From assembly GCF_000764305.2 (NCBI RefSeq), contig NW_025936235.1, forward strand, positions 124,001 to 188,000: a DNA stretch of 64,000 nucleotides, in the 5' to 3' direction. The stretch is from Hyalella azteca. Taxonomy: Eukaryota; Arthropoda; Malacostraca; Amphipoda; Hyalellidae. Shown here piece by piece: positions 31,837-46,400 of this stretch (position 1 is the stretch's first letter; every line of letters starts with the position of its first letter). The translations under genes were made by a program, and so were the position numbers. The notes below the pieces were generated by a model. That model was not told the DNA's origin, did not search any database, and saw only the letters and a program-made list of their open reading frames with translations.

Positions 31837-34800
31837 CAGTGAGTACTGAGTTCATTTTTTCTTAATTTCTTCATCTTGTTCACAGTTCGCGTCTTCATTA
31901 AAACTGAGGCGTCAAAAATTCCACACCACTTCCCTGCCCAGTAATAACCATGAAGTTCTGTGTGGCTGGCGCAGAAATATATCTAACAATAATACATACA
32001 AAAACATTTTAATTTTACACCACTTGTTGTTGAGATGTTTTACTATTCGATTTACATGGCTCTTGATTGACCTATAGATCTGATACGTAAACTCTTCTAC
32101 TGGCTAATACGTCAACTCTACTGAGCATGGCAAAATTTCTCGCACAAATTTTCTTGGGTTCAAACAAAGTACTTATTAAAAATTGGCTTCATTTATTTGC
32201 TTACTTGTTCCAGATAGAGAAGCCGAGGGTAGGTAGCTCTGGATAAAAAATATTCTGAAAATTTAACATTTCTCGGGTAAAGAATATTGCAAATATAAAT
32301 TAATTGAGCATTTATAAAAGCGACGTTCATCTTAGACTATCCTATCCATTTAGCCTTGCCATAGCACTACTGCTCATTAAGGTTGGTAGAGACAATACTT
32401 GTCACATGCAGATTCGAACTTAAAGCAATTGTGAGCAGTTCCTTTATATCCAGTTCACCAACTCGCTAAATAACACGAGTTCGGCGAAAATAAAAGCAAC
32501 AAAAATTTTCAAGACAAGAGTATTTCCGCCATTAAGCGCTCAAAATTCTCGATTTGATCAAAATAAGAAGTTTAAATATGTTGCATTTGAGCCAACCCTA
32601 ACCCATCCCGACGTTATCGTGCTTGATCGCTCGCCGCGAACATTTCTCAAGTCGCAATGCAGGCGAGATGCGCATCTTCGCTGCATCTAAAGTTCTGTAA
32701 GCAGTCGTGCAATGAGTTCATTAAGCTTGCTGCTTCCTGATGGCAGGCGCTCTCTTTGAGCATTCTTGTTGGAAAGATTAATAGCGAACTAAATCTAATG
32801 GTCAGTTGCAAGTTCACAACCGGCTGTCGAAGGCGTGAATTCATTCAGGTGAGTGAATTAATGTTTTCATATTTACTACGAGTGCATTATCTTAAGAATA
32901 CTAGCGAAGTCAATGCTAGTAATGGGATTATGATTGAGATCGAAAACTATTCGAGGCGCTTTAGCTGCAAAGCAATTATCGGTGGCTGCCCGATGCTTCA
33001 ATGAGCTTTTAATATATGCTGTATCCGGCTGAGAACTTGTGTACCCTCGTAATGAGCGTATCATTAGCATTATAATTAAGAATACTCAGCCGTCGGTTAA
33101 GAAATTGGCGGTACACTGCTGTTCGTTTTCTCAGATGGCAGTCCTGAGCACGCCGCGTTAAATCATTTACTGGTGTCACTACCCGCGCACTTACAAGTTT
33201 CTCATCACGAGCCAACTCAGCCGCTGATCTTAGTGCTCTGGTGCCATACTTTCAAAACTCGCTAAGTGAACGTAAGTACTTACTCTCTATTTTCTTGTCT
33301 ATGATTGGTGGATTTTGCTTGAAAGGTCGTCAATGATTGGCTGCTGAACTTATGATCACTTAACTTTTTTTGAAAGTATAGGCCCTGGATAAGCGCCATG
33401 CACTCCTAACTGTAGGGTTCGGTAATCAGAGTACACCGGCATCTTCGCATGCAGTACGCCAACTTGCTTGTTCCCTAGTTTACGAACGCAAACAGGAGGA
33501 AGTGGTTTTGAATATTTCGAATTTGACCGCATTCAATAATTTGGACTGTGTCATGCCAAATGTAAGTTCTGAAAATAACTCAAAGAAATTAATTCTAATA
33601 TTCACTGTTATGTGACTAAAGTCGCCGCCGTTGTCGCCGAAAGCATGGAAGAAAAAACTGCAAATTTTATTTTATTATTTATAATTTTTTTATTATTGTC
33701 TGACCTCCATTCACATCTCAAGTTGCTTCTGACTTGTTACCTCTCAGTTTGAACTTTTAGGAATTATATATATAAATATAAATCAAAAATTTAGTTTAAA
33801 AAAAGTGGGGGGCGCGCTGCCCCACGTTGCCCTATTCAAGTACGTTTGGTAAACTCTCTCAAATTGAACACTCGATCGTGTTCAATGCTGAATCAGATAT
33901 ACATATAAAATGTAATATGAGCAATTGACATTTAAAATAAAAAAATGTTTCGGCGTAACTCGATTATGGAAGCGTCAGCAATGCTTGACATTAAATCATT
34001 AAATAGAAAGTATTAAATTTGGAGTTGAGCATTGATCGCCCTCAACGCTTCTGCTGTATTACTTGTTCTTAAGAGCTGACAATTGCACATAAAAGCACGT
34101 CTGAAATTAGACAAACACATCAAAAATGTGGTAAAATATCATTCGAAGCCTGCATTGCTCCTTGAGGAATCAGTTCTATAATCCCGAGAGAAACCCTGAC
34201 GTATAACATGTCACTTGATAGGATCTGAATGACCTAAAGCAAACTGTGGAATAAAGAATAACACACGTGTCGGGCAGTCGTGATAATCCCGATCAGACAA
34301 TAACGCTACGCCATGTAATAAATACAACTGCTGATGATGATTGGACACAGAGTGACGTGATCTGAGTACGATATATGGTTCTGAGTGCCATCAGAATATT
34401 TCTTTTGTTCTAAGACTAAAAATAGTTTGCTTTGTGCAACCGAAACTCGTTGAAACTCGATGATTTCACTAGGATGATAATTTGAAGCGTTCGCTTGGTG
34501 AGAGCAGCAATGCATCATACTCGAAGGTCATGAAATTGTCCTAAGAATTCTTGTGCTAATCATTGCTGCCAGCAATGAGGCGGAAATTCATCATTAAGTG
34601 CCTTCGAGGCAAGATTCGCTTGAGTGCCTCGATATTAGCTCTTCACTTCCCATGCAGACAAATTCATTATCTCATTCACGATGCTATTCCTACCGGAGCG
34701 CGTAGGCTATCGGGCAATTAATGAAGAATGCCTTGTAAACGACTGAAGATGCGTCTTCCAAGCCTAATGTGTTCTGTCACTGCTGAAATTCAACAGCCTC

Positions 34801-37800
34801 ATGACAGTCAAGCTATAAATATTTTGCCGCAAATCGACAAGGCGATCACTTAGGTCACAATCTGGAGTAATGTCCTAGTCACCTTATTCTCGTTAATTAC
34901 ATGAAAGATGACATACATCATAGTAAACATTTCATCTGACTGATTGTAAACAATTGACACATTTTATTGATTAAAATACATAGGACGCTGATCGCCGACC
35001 ACGTCCCTGTAGTTCAACAAGGATATCAATTCATCGTGTCCTATTTCAGCTATCATGTAGCTTTTTTCGTCTGCTCTCTTTTTAAAATCGTGTTTTCTCT
35101 CATGCTTGCACAAATGCCAGAAATCAAATGCCTACTGCAGATACACTGTTATAAGTTGAATAAAAGTCCCTACATATTTTCTGTAAATAACCTTTTATGC
35201 CTCTTATAGCTTCTCCTTAATACCTTGTGCATAAGCTCCCTCATAACACTGGTAAATATATTCTCACACCTGGTAAAAATTCTATCTATTAACTTGTTAT
35301 ATCCCGCCGCAAACCCTTTATCACACCCGATGTGTATTCCGGTTACCTGCAGGTACGAAGTATAAGCAATAAATGCAATATAAATTCAATGACTGAAGCA
35401 AGTGCTCGTTAATTCACTTTCATCCCTAAATTTAAAATGAATTTATTATAATTGTTCTTCCGTTTAGTTGATTTTCCTTCACTAATAATTAATTGCGCGT
35501 TAATACATAAGTGCAGAAATTAAAAGTACATAATTATATATTAAAATTTCGCTTTATTTCTATTTTCAATATTTAAATTATCCGTCCACATTAGATCATT
35601 AATTCTATTTTTCAATCAGGAATCTTATTTCAAATGTATTAATGCATTTTCGTGTTAATGAATTTTCGCATCAATAACTAAAAATAAATTGTATCTAGAT
35701 ACAATTTTTAAGTTCTCAATTGAGTAACATTCTTCACTAAACTTATTACGCTAAAAGTGCTCCCACGAAACTTATTACGCTAAAAGTTCTTGGCCGAACT
35801 ACCGTTCTTTCAGCAGGTCTACACAAGGTCTCAATTATCGACACCGTGAAACAAATCATGCGCATACCTGCACCTCCAAATTGGTTCGTAATTTTTTGGT
35901 TTACTTAATGTCAAGGCGGCTTGAAGTGAACCACGGAAAGTATGTTTATGAGAGGAGGTTCTGAACCGTGCCAAGGAGGCTGCCATGCCCGATAAATCCG
36001 CGGTTTGGTCGCAGGCTTTATTGTTTCAGGCTGAAAGACTGGATTGTGGAGGGCAGCGCACAACTTGCCCCAATTACACGCCACTTCCATTGGTTTATAT
36101 TTAAGCCTATGTTTATAGAGAAAGTCCCTTAGCTTAAACATTAACTTTTTACTTCTTATGCTGACGAATTTTTGCTCTATTTTTAATGTTTTGTCTATCC
36201 GGAATTGAGATATTATGTGTTGATTCATAAAACTCTATCACATGATGATTTGTGAGGATTTTATATTTATTTTTGTAAATTTTCCTTTAAAAAATGCATA
36301 AGCTTGTATGTAGTGTTATATTTGAAGTTAAATTATTTTAAGTATGTAAAATTATTTTACGTGAATAAAGTTATATATTTTACAAAGTATAATTTTTTTA
36401 TTATTTCCGTACCTGTAAAAACTTTTATTAACGATCACATTTGCCTCTTTGACCCACATTGTACTTTTTATGAAAGTGGATTAACCTTTACCAATAATTT
36501 AGTAAAATTTCTCCAATGAAGTCTTGGGTTTTGAAATGTGTCCGCTGGCCTACAAGGAATATATGATCAAGCTGAGGTCGCTGGGCTGGAGGATGGTGTA
36601 GGAGGCCCAGCTAGTGACGCGCAGTTCTTATGTATGGACACGGGAACGCCCTCTGCCTTGACTATTGCCCCTAACCTCTTCTTTATTGAGTCATTTAAGG
36701 ATAGGTTAATTAGAGTTTCCTAAGACACCTGCTTAAACGCGTCCTATATACAACAGCTCCTGGATTACCTGCACTGGCCGTTTTTTCGATGTACTCCAAG
36801 ACCCTTGAACTACTTTAATTCTAATTTGGTGTTGTTTTTAGAATGTTCTTCAAGGCTTGTAGAGGGAGAATTTATTTCGGTAACAGGTCTGGGTTTAAAA
36901 ATAAAACACTTGTTTCTGAGAGAATTTTATGTCAAATTCAAGAAATAATTACTTTAACTGTCCTTTACCTATATACTTTCTGGCTTGATGTTCAACGAGA
37001 AAAGACGTAAAAAATGCTGTATATTGCATACCTGTATTCAACAACATTTATAAAAATCCATGGCATTAGCTGATACCATTACATTCGCAAGCTCGAATAC
37101 ATATATCAGGATCATTTGTTTGCTTTAATGGAGAGCAGAGTTTATAAAATAACAAGAAAATTCACTGAATTTTTACTAAACAATTTTCGGAGCCCTGCTG
37201 CATCATCAGTTCACAGTTATAGAAGATGCAAGTATAACCAGTTCGTTCGACTAACATTGCAAGTTAGACATTAAAAACCCAGTAGACAATCGAGAAGCAA
37301 CAGGACAAGCTCTCTGTTATTAATTCCAAGCGGACAAGAACTTAGGACACAATTTTCACTCGCTCACGCAAAGTATCAGGAGATAACAACAACTTATTGT
37401 TATGATCAATCAATAACATTCCGACCATTGACCTCAAGTAAATATTCAGAATATCCTGAAATAGTTTAGGTGTGCTTAATTGAATGCTTTATTGTCCAAT
37501 AACTGCTAAAATGATCTTTTTCCTGTAATTAGGATACTCTTCATATGCTCATGTGAACCTCCCCAGTTTACTCCTATATCAGACAGGCCGAGCACACACG
37601 GGCAAAAGCGATATCGCATTAAACCTTGTTATGCATTCACCTACTTCAAATAGTTAATTTGAGTACAGTAGTGCGATACCCGAAAACCGATTTTCAATTT
37701 TTTATTCTTTGCATAGTTCTTTATTTTTGTGCAATTTTGGGAATAAAACAGTTTTTATAACCATGCATACAGATAACACACTTTTGGAAATTGTCAACGT

Positions 37801-40800
37801 AATGGTTTTTACAGTAACTTTCCTTTTCAGCTGTCAAATTCTGGTCAAATGTCTTCTCTGTACCTTTGTTTGAACGAATTAGTTATCATTCACTCTAAAG
37901 TATTAAAATATGAATGCATGGCTATATATATATATACTCTCCGAAATTTTTTAATAAAATTACAAACATTTTTTTGGAATTTTTATTGTTTTGAAATTTT
38001 TGATGTTATACCTCTGTACAGATAAAGAAATGCAGGACACTCTGGGCAAAAATTTATAAGAATTCACTAATGCTTATATCCCTGATTTGCTCAAAAAATA
38101 TCACATGCCGGAAACTAAATTTCCAGACTTTGTGGAAATTATTTTTCATGACTTATTTTATCTCACCTTTCATACCTTGAGTATATGCCCTCTCATGCAC
38201 CGAGGAAATACCCTCTGACAATTTAAATAAATATCATCTAGCACCTTATGTAGATACCATAGTAAGTGCCAATTTTCACTCAAATCATGAGCCGTACGCT
38301 GGCACACCATGAGAAATACCCTCGCACTCCTTTTGTAATCCCCCCATACATTGTGCGCCTATAACCTGCAGATGAACAGCACAGTAGTAAACAATAACTT
38401 CTGTTCGTGGGCCACACACGTTGACTGGACTTGTATCAAATTAATAACCCATAAATCCTAAACACCTTCAGACGTAGCAGGAACTAAACAGACGCGCATT
38501 AAGCTTAATTATAAACTTGGAAATAGAATTCCCCGCGGTGGTTCGTCCGTTGTCTTGAGAATAAAACAGAGCAGACGTCGTTGCGAGTTGTCGGTTATGG
38601 AAGCTTTCGGCTGCATCTCGTTAACTCATTAAGCATTCGTGGAGATGGATGTAGGCGCCTGACTGATGGTCTGGCAGTGGCCTCACATAATGCGCCTTTG
38701 GATTGATATTTAGGTAAGAACCTGTTAAAGATAGAATGGGGCTTACAGGTGGCCAACCGTAGGCCATCCACTGAAGAGCAACAATCCATCTCTGCATATT
38801 AATTTTTTTGTCAGAGTCTCTCAACAACAAGCCTCAAATTGGCGCTCAGCCGCTGACGCTGTTCTACCTCATTACACTGAAATTAGTAGCTCTTTTGTAT
38901 TCACACACAACTGATTTCAAGCTAACATACCAGGCATTCTGATGCAGTTTTTCATGCTTTGGAATTGATTATGCAGCTAGGCAAGGCACATTACATGCTT
39001 CGCTGCTCACGTCCTAATAGCGGGCGCATGCACAGCTCATCTGTGTCGTAGACGCTAGCTGACGGTGCAAAATTCAATAGCTCGTAAGGCATTCTCAGGC
39101 TTATAACACTAAAATAAATTACTAAAGGACTTTCAGTATAAATTAGTTTTTATTCCTCCAGGATAGACCAAAGCTCATTGCCGGGAGCCCTTGGTGACAC
39201 GAGAGAGCGTTTAAATTAGATCCGTGGCGTACACACACAGCGATGTTCTCGTCCGATTACTGCAGTCTGACGAGTCGTTCAAGCAGAAATTACGAATGAT
39301 GATTTGGACTGTTGTGCCGTTCGCAATTAATGATAATTATCTATATAAAACACTGTATAGTGGCGCACATGCTGCGGCAGTTAATACGTGGCAACCTCTT
39401 AATACGAGCCGTTGGTGATCAATAAGTTTCGTCTCTTGAAAGCATAGAAAGAAAACAAGTGATTCGTGACCGTAAACTCAGACCTTGCATTTGGGATAGA
39501 ATACATTAGAATCTCCTGTCGACTTATTCTACTCGACTCTGTCATATCCTAAGGAAACTTATTTCCAGCCAGAACCATTTGCTTTGTTCATATGACTATT
39601 AATTAGGAAAAAAAAATTTCGATCAAGTTAAGAAAATTAAAGACGAGCTAAGAAAAATTCAGATAAGCAAAGAAAAATACGGATTAATAAGGAGATTTAC
39701 GGATTATAGAACAAAACCGATTTTAAATAGAAGAGACCTATACAATAAGCGCTCAAAAAATACTGTTAATTACCCAGTATGTAGTAATCTATCAGAACAC
39801 CAGATAGGAGGCAATAGTTTGTTAGAAATTAGGATCTGAAGACACCAGTTCCAGCCGGATCATGAGCATAGAACGCGACAGCATTTATAATTAATTAGAT
39901 CCTAATTAAAGACATTAAAGGATTCCAAGCTACGATCGAGGGAAGAAAATTTTAAATTGCGAAATATTAGGTTGACTTTGAAACTTCAAATCAAAGTCAT
40001 GATCTCAAATTCGATGATGCCTCAAATAGGGCTGATTTGTCAACTGCCGATGAAATTTGAGTAATTCATCGTAAACATAAGCAGGCATTCCTTAACAAAA
40101 AGATAACTAAAAATATCAAAGTTAAGACTGTTTATTGCCGAAATTGATCATTGTAAGATGATAATGTCGTACGATAAATAGACATTCCTTGAAACTATCA
40201 TCTAAAACAAATATCTACGCGACTTACTAACAATGCAAGTAATCAAGAACCGCTCAGCGTTATGCAAACATCGCGGGTTGTTGTTTGAAACTGCCTCTTC
40301 CGGCAGATCACTAACTTGCAAACAAATTTCGTAAATCAACTCAACCCCGCTTAGTGTTTCGAGATTTTATTTCTGCCTGCAGTATTCGGCAGGCAAAAAG
40401 TTGTCTTCATTTAAAAAGACTTTGCCGCTAAAGTGAATAAGTCAAGTCGAGATTACAGTCATTTCCTGCTTATTAAAAGCAATCACGACAGCACGAGAGC
40501 CGAGCACGCTGGCTTAAAATTATCCGCTAAAGGAGCTTTTGTCTACTTTAATAGAACAGTTTAAACCTAATTATCGTTTGCCGAAGAGTTCAAAATGTTA
40601 TTAAAAGTAATTCATTGACGGATAAAATACCCATTCGCATAATAACATCTATGTTCCAATAAAATAGTACTGGCGTTAAATCCAGGGAGCAAGATTAATG
40701 TAACCTTAGAGTATACCTTTAAAGTCAATAATATTTTCGGAATGAAATGTTGCCCAGCCGCCTCATCCAATAAGTAAAAATAAGCACAACTTCAAGTTTG

Positions 40801-41404
40801 AAACTAAATCCTCGTCGAAGGAAATAATCAAAGATTTGTGAAATAAAGTATATGCAATTGAAACTTCTTTCGAAGACTATAAAACTTACCCCAAGATTGT
40901 TCGTTATAATGAGTTAACAAATCATGAAGTTTTAGGCATCGTGACGGTCGGTCATCTCGTATAGATCATTTCTGAAGATTCAGTCTCTTGACTGCACTTG
41001 ATAGCACCCGAGTGTCATCTCCCGTTGCCCTTCCCACTTAACGGTAAAGTCTTTCTTCTAAAACACAGACAAAATTAACGGCTCTGTGGGACCGGTTCGG
41101 ATGTTGAGTTTCATTGTTATACTGTTCTTCTAAAAATCACCATTTGGTAATTTCACGTAGTTGATATTACTTCATTTCACTAGTAATATTTTCAAACTTT
41201 GTAATTAGAGGCTTAAGTTTAATTAAATTTTCAACGATAATAAACAATTCAAGTTCGTTATATGTTCAAGTCTCTTGTTCACATTCATAAAAATCCAATT
41301 ATGTGAAGTTATTCATTTATTTTTCTAATAAGTAAGCTCTCCGTTTTTATTTTTTTCGGCCACGACCTTCTACTGTGGAGTTCCACAATATTATTCAGAC
41401 TTTG
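31837..41404. other. Long gene-free stretch
   Basis: No gene is supported in about 9.5 kb. A GC-richer island at about 32590-32848 ends in the perfect donor CAG|GTGAGT (32849) but has no identified partner. Other GC-richer islands lie at 34540-34860, 35920-36120, 36540-36780 and 38560-38790, each with short competing frames on both strands. A 22-bp perfect palindrome sits at 35686-35707, and ACTTATTACGCTAAAAGT is duplicated at about 35738 and 35768. The islands could be regulatory DNA or short exons; the sequence alone does not decide. Confidence 0.5.
35686..35707. repeat. 22-bp perfect palindrome
   Basis: AAATTGTATCT is followed directly by its reverse complement AGATACAATTT. It lies in A+T-rich DNA without gene context. 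Confidence 0.85.
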
Positions 41405-41468
41405 CAATATTATTCTTTCAGACAATATTATTCTTTCAGACAATATTATTCTTTCAGACAATATTATT
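41405..41468 (+). repeat. 18-bp tandem repeat, about 3.5 copies
   Basis: CAATATTATTCTTTCAGA repeats at 41405, 41423 and 41441 with a partial fourth unit. The array runs straight into the hairpin at 41469. Confidence 0.93.
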
Positions 41469-41498
41469 CATTCCATGATTCAGACGAATCATGGAATG
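41469..41498. repeat. Perfect 13-bp hairpin next to an 18-bp tandem repeat
   Basis: CATTCCATGATTC (41469-41481) and GAATCATGGAATG (41486-41498) are exact complements with loop AGAC. Confidence 0.88.
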
Positions 41499-44400
41499 AC
41501 TTAGAAGATCGGAGCGCTGTCAGATTGGTTGTCATCATATCATGGTCGTCACTCACCTTCTTAACTGCGGTCGTCTCTGAACAAACAAATTCTTTCAAAT
41601 TACAATGAAATATTTCCATGATCGAATCTAATGCACGTTTCATCACTAGCAATAGAATAAACGGCATTTACAGGAGCTCTAAACACACTGTTACTATGGA
41701 ACAAGCACGTCGTCTACTTTGATGAATTGAACAGTGGAGGCTATTTTTATGGTTTAAATGAAAGAGTATTCTAATAAGACTATATTCAGGGATAGGTAAA
41801 GTGAACAATGGTAGACCGTGGAAACCGTGTAGCATTCGTCAGTTACTGCATTACCAGTACGAAGAGTTAAGAATACTGAGACTAAACTCTAGGATATCGC
41901 GGGAGCGCAGGATAGGAGTGACACAGCTAGAGAAATAAAAGGAACATAATGAACCTTAATAACCGTAATGCTAATTGAAGAATTCACAAGCAAAAATAAT
42001 AATTTAATTTCTTAAACCAATGCAAGAATGGAATTTAAAAACATTTTTTATTACAATAACGTATAATAAATAGGCAAAAAACGTTAACCGCAATAAGATC
42101 CATCCTATGCAAGCGAAAGTAGCAGTAGTGAAGGAATTAGAATAAATGTACTAAAAATGACTAACGGAATGTATAAAAATATGGTTCTAATTTAGGAGAT
42201 CAGACTCACCACGACTTACAATTCCAGGCCTGCTTAACACAAGGAATGTCAGTGCCTACTAGTTAATAAATGACGGGTCTGAACTGAATGTAACTGTAAC
42301 TGAATGTTTTGTCACCCAAAATGAAAGAAAGTAATTTAATTGAATTAAAAAGTTGCTGTAAATTAATGAATTAAAACGCTGACAGGTTGAGTGATATCAG
42401 GGTTGCCTTCCGACAACAACACTGTCTGCCAACAGAGAATCGAAATTCACAAAAAACTATTTAACTTTCATGTGAAAACCTTTACACTTCTATGGAATTG
42501 ACTTAAGATAGATTATCACAATTACGAATATTCAGAAATTTACCAAACTAATTCGTTAATGTTTCTGTGGTCAATGTTTCTCTGATTAGCCTGAGAAGGA
42601 TATTATCTGCCTGTAAACTTTCCTTTTCATCTGACTAAATAGAGACCAGTCAAAAAATACAAAGAAAGTGCCATTGGGCATCTTCCTGCTACAGAAGCAA
42701 ATTGTCGGCGTCTTTGAATCATAGAATCGGCATTGTCAGGAACGCACGAGAGGATAAGGAGATCATGTTCTGCTCTCTGACGTGCACTTCATTATATTGT
42801 CGGGCGCAATAACACGCTCGGCCATCATAACGAGTCGCTCGACAGCGCCAAAAGAGCGCCGATGACGGCCTAACACTTAAACATAACCTGATAACGTGAA
42901 AACGGAGCTGTGATGTCGCAATATTAGGCTGAGCCACGCTCACGTTGAGACAGGCGTTCCTTCATTACAAATCGTCAGCGGATGAAGAAGAACCAACTGG
43001 CGAGTCATTTGCGGCCATCAATGCACATAGTATTATTTATATAATGTTTTAACGCATGAAGCCGCTTGCTCAATCGTTAAACTGCAAAGCAATAAGCAGT
43101 ATCTTCCTCACATGATAGTCGTTTGTGCTCGCTCTCACTTGCGTATGAGCTTCGTAAAGAACTCAAGCCTAATTACCAAGATCGACATTAATATTTGGCC
43201 AGATCGTGCAGGCACAAGCGATGAGTCGGAGCAGCAGCTCATACGCTTGCAGTGCACTCATCCATCAGCAAGCGCAAAGCTCTAATTGAAAATGCTAATG
43301 AATCATCAGAAACTAGCGGCTTTCGAGCACCTTAAGGGAGTATATAATGAACCTTGACTTCAAGATGTTATACATGAGTATTATTTTTTTCACTGTAATG
43401 TAATGCAAGATTGTATAAATGTGGCCCATAGATTATTGAAATTGCATGCTATATATATAATCATGCTTTCCAAAATAAATTAATGGTCTTTAACTACCAG
43501 TTTCCTTTCAATTCGATAATCTGCAAGCGGCACTTAGTTAAATGTTATGTACAACTAATGCAAAACTCCATAAGATATGCCATAACTGGATAAAACGAAA
43601 TTTTGATAGTTTTTTCAAGATGAATATTGTAAATTTGTCCGATTTTTTATGAAGTTGCATCGTACAAAAGCAGCCCGAGATGCTGGGTAACTGTTTGAAA
43701 AATGAATCCCAATTTGAGGGATCTAAACACGGCGCGTTAGAAGGTACTGTTAATATTCTGAGATTCATCTTGCGCAGAATTCAATTTTTGAATGTATAAG
43801 CTTCAAACAAAACAGGAAATTTTGAAACAGTCAAAAATCCGAACTAAGTCGCAAGTATTGCAATACGGTAAATACTCGTACGACATCGATAAAATTGAAT
43901 CAATACATGAATTAAAAAACATGTGAATTAAAAATTTCACATGGCAGGCCTAATTGTTATGAATATCTTCAAACAAGTTTTCGAACAAACGAGGTCAGGT
44001 CCGACCTTGCATTAACTTTTTATTAGCCGTACCAATCATCTTCCAGCAAGTATGAATTTTTTCTTATACTTGACACCATTACCAGCAGTGAATGACAATT
44101 CTTAGGTTTACCAAACAATTCTTAAAATTATACGGTTAAAAATGCGTGTTTTTAGTTATTCCTGAAGGTAGCCGTCTAGAAGCGGAATTATGATACTCGA
44201 GTTTTATGGAAGCAATTCGAAAAATTACAAGGTTGGTTTTATAGACAGCTGCGAGGCATTTGTAGTGCTAGAATCATGGCTACAGGCGAGATGACTGACT
44301 GATAGCCACCGAAAAGCCACCGATGATACGTCTAAATTTTTTTGATGAACGCACAGTAGCAGTTAGCTGCAGCAGCAAATGTTGATGGAAAAAAGAGGTC

Positions 44401-44513
44401 TGTTCGTGGTTGCCCACCGTGACGCGGCTGTAGCCAATGCCTCGGCACGAGTGCGCCGCAAGCCATGGTTTCTTTCCCCGACGCAGGTATGATGCTAAAG
44501 AAAGACGGTCGAC
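41499..44513. other. Gene-free stretch
   Basis: No gene is supported. GC-richer patches at about 42720-42960 and 43060-43330 have short frames on both strands only. Confidence 0.55.
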
Positions 44514-44754
44514 GGCAGCCCAAATCTTGATGATATATCATGTAGGCTAGCAAGTGTAGCAAAGTAATGCCGACGTATATACTACATCTTCTATAGTAAA
44601 CTGAAAGTCAGCAGTTTGATGGCAGCACAAATCTTGATGATATATCATGTAGGCTAGCAAGTGTAGCAAAATAATGCCGACGTATATACTACATCTTCTA
44701 TAGTAAACTGAAAGTCAGCAGTTTGATGGCAGCCCAAATCTTGATGATATATCA
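44514..44754 (+). repeat. 107-bp tandem repeat, 2.25 copies
   Basis: Copies start at 44514, 44621 and 44728 (partial), each beginning GGCAGC.CAAATCTTGATG. The two full copies are almost identical, so the duplication is recent. It lies just left of the large foldback. Confidence 0.95.
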
Positions 44755-44821
44755 TTGACGCGAAAAAAGTATGATTCAACAGAATGCAGACTGCACAGCC
44801 ATCTACGTTAAATTTCAAAAA

Positions 44822-45175
44822 TTAATTATTCAGTCGATATGCCAGTGATCTTAAATGAATTTTTCATTGCCATTGCTATAAAAGAAAATTTCATCTCAAC
44901 GTAAATGTAAGCAAGTTGCGGGAAAATCCAAGTTTTCACGATTTATTTTACAAAAAAGTTGTCATTTAGGATCGGAATTATAACTAAATGAAAAAGATAT
45001 CTTTTTCATTTAGGTATAATTTTTTTATAAAAGAAATCCATGAAAACCACGATTTTTCCGTAACTTACTTACTAGTACATTGATATGAAATTTTCTTCTA
45101 TTTCAATGGCAATGATTAATTTAATTAGTAATTACAGCCCGCGTAATGCATGATGGCATATCGCCTCCTAATATT
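44822..45175. mobile_element. Foldback element of about 350 bp
   Basis: The whole segment is an imperfect palindrome about the axis 44998/44999. The centre is a perfect 30-bp palindrome (44984-45013, CTAAATGAAAAAGAT and its complement). Matching pairs continue outward: AAAATTTCAT, CATTGCCATTG, and CGATATGCCA at 44835 against TGGCATATCG at 45154. Arms have diverged by substitutions and small indels. There is no coding capacity. It is the largest foldback in the window and is most simply a non-autonomous transposon; no clear target-site duplication. Confidence 0.82.
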
Positions 45176-46194
45176 TTAGCTGTCTAAGCCCATGTAATCG
45201 AGGGAATGTTGAAGCGGTATCGTGTATCTTTTAATTTCTTTCTTTTTATTACTACATTCAAAATAACATTTCGTAAATAAAATTTCCCATACTGTAAAAA
45301 CATGAATAGTTTATACAAGAAGAACCTGGATAATCCGGTCATTAGGAAAACAATCTACGTAAAATCTCCTTAATTAACACCAGAAAATCCTCATTGAAAA
45401 TTATAGCAAGTGTTTCAGTTGACAATAGACGGTGATAGCCAGCAATGATCCGTTGATGACAGTCAAGATGGTAGCAAAGATCGCTGTCCTTGCTGCCAAA
45501 TGTAATAGGATCACCTATTACATTTGCTCAATGACTCGTCCTCGAACTTACGACCAGAAGCTGCGTGACGGCTCGTAAAAAATGTCAGCTCATTTGCATT
45601 TATTTTATGTTCTCTTGCGACTTAGACACGACTGATTCGCGGAAATACTGATACTCGAGGCCTGCCACAAAATTAATCGGAGAGCCTGACACAGAAATCA
45701 TCTGTACGTTAAAAAACTTAGCAAATTATTCTCTCTGGTTTGGCAATTTTTTTCTGATAAAATGTTATGTAGGTTTAACTGTTCAAAGAATAAAGAAACT
45801 GCAAATTCTTACCTTTTGCTGAGCTTGTCAATACAGTAGATTCAGAAAAGAAGTAGTATCCTATTCGATACTATCGACCTTTTAATATGTCTATATCAGT
45901 TTGGGCTCAAATGGTAACTTACGCATCAGTCAAGGCATGCAATAAATTTTTTTTACGATGTTGTTGGCCTCATTCAGTTTTTATCGGTGATTATGTTTTT
46001 TGGATTTACTTTACATATATGATGTAAAAATTCAAGAAAACTTCAAAAATTTACTATTGATGAAAAAGTTGACAATAATTCAAATGAGAGCGACCACACA
46101 CATGCTGCTATTTCTGTCGTGAGGAGGAGGCCAGATCGCACGAAATCATCGCCACGACAAAAAACAATGAGAAGCAAGTCTTCTGTACCCTGCA
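45176..46194. other. Gene-free stretch with one perfect hairpin
   Basis: No gene is supported. It contains the hairpin at 45497-45526. Confidence 0.55.
45497..45526. repeat. Perfect 13-bp hairpin
   Basis: CAAATGTAATAGG and CCTATTACATTTG are exact complements with loop ATCA. Confidence 0.88.
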
Positions 46195-46400
46195 TTATGG
46201 CACCATGTTAGAAGTTAAGTCCATTAAGTACAATAGAAACAAGTGTTGAGTTACGGCGTTTGTGCTCGTAGGATGCCAAGCTTCGCTTGGGACAAGGAAA
46301 AGGCGATGTAGCGCAGCAAGAGTTGCTGGTGACCGCAGTTCGTCTCTAAATTGTCGGTATTGTGAGGCATTAAACAGCCCTTTAGAGACCATCGCCGCCT
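46195..46400 (-). CDS. Candidate exon: good acceptor, Kozak ATG, 65-codon frame
   Basis: On the minus strand a branch-point-like CTAAT and a short pyrimidine tract end in TTTTAG, and the exon would start at 46400. The ATG at 46392-46390 follows at once in the context GGCGGCGATGG, close to the ideal animal start. The frame runs 65 codons to a TAA at 46195. The peptide is mixed helical (QYRQFRDELRSPATLAALHR) with no signal peptide and no recognised domain. The area 46090-46540 is GC-richer than its flanks. I see no AATAAA soon after the stop. It may be a small protein with an upstream UTR exon, or chance. Confidence 0.28.

Noticed and set aside
35911..36228. 105-codon minus-strand frame in a GC-richer patch
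   Set aside because: No splice, start or motif support; length within chance.
44332..44562. 76-codon minus-strand frame ending in the 107-bp repeat
   Set aside because: It overlaps a recent tandem duplication and shows no family motif.
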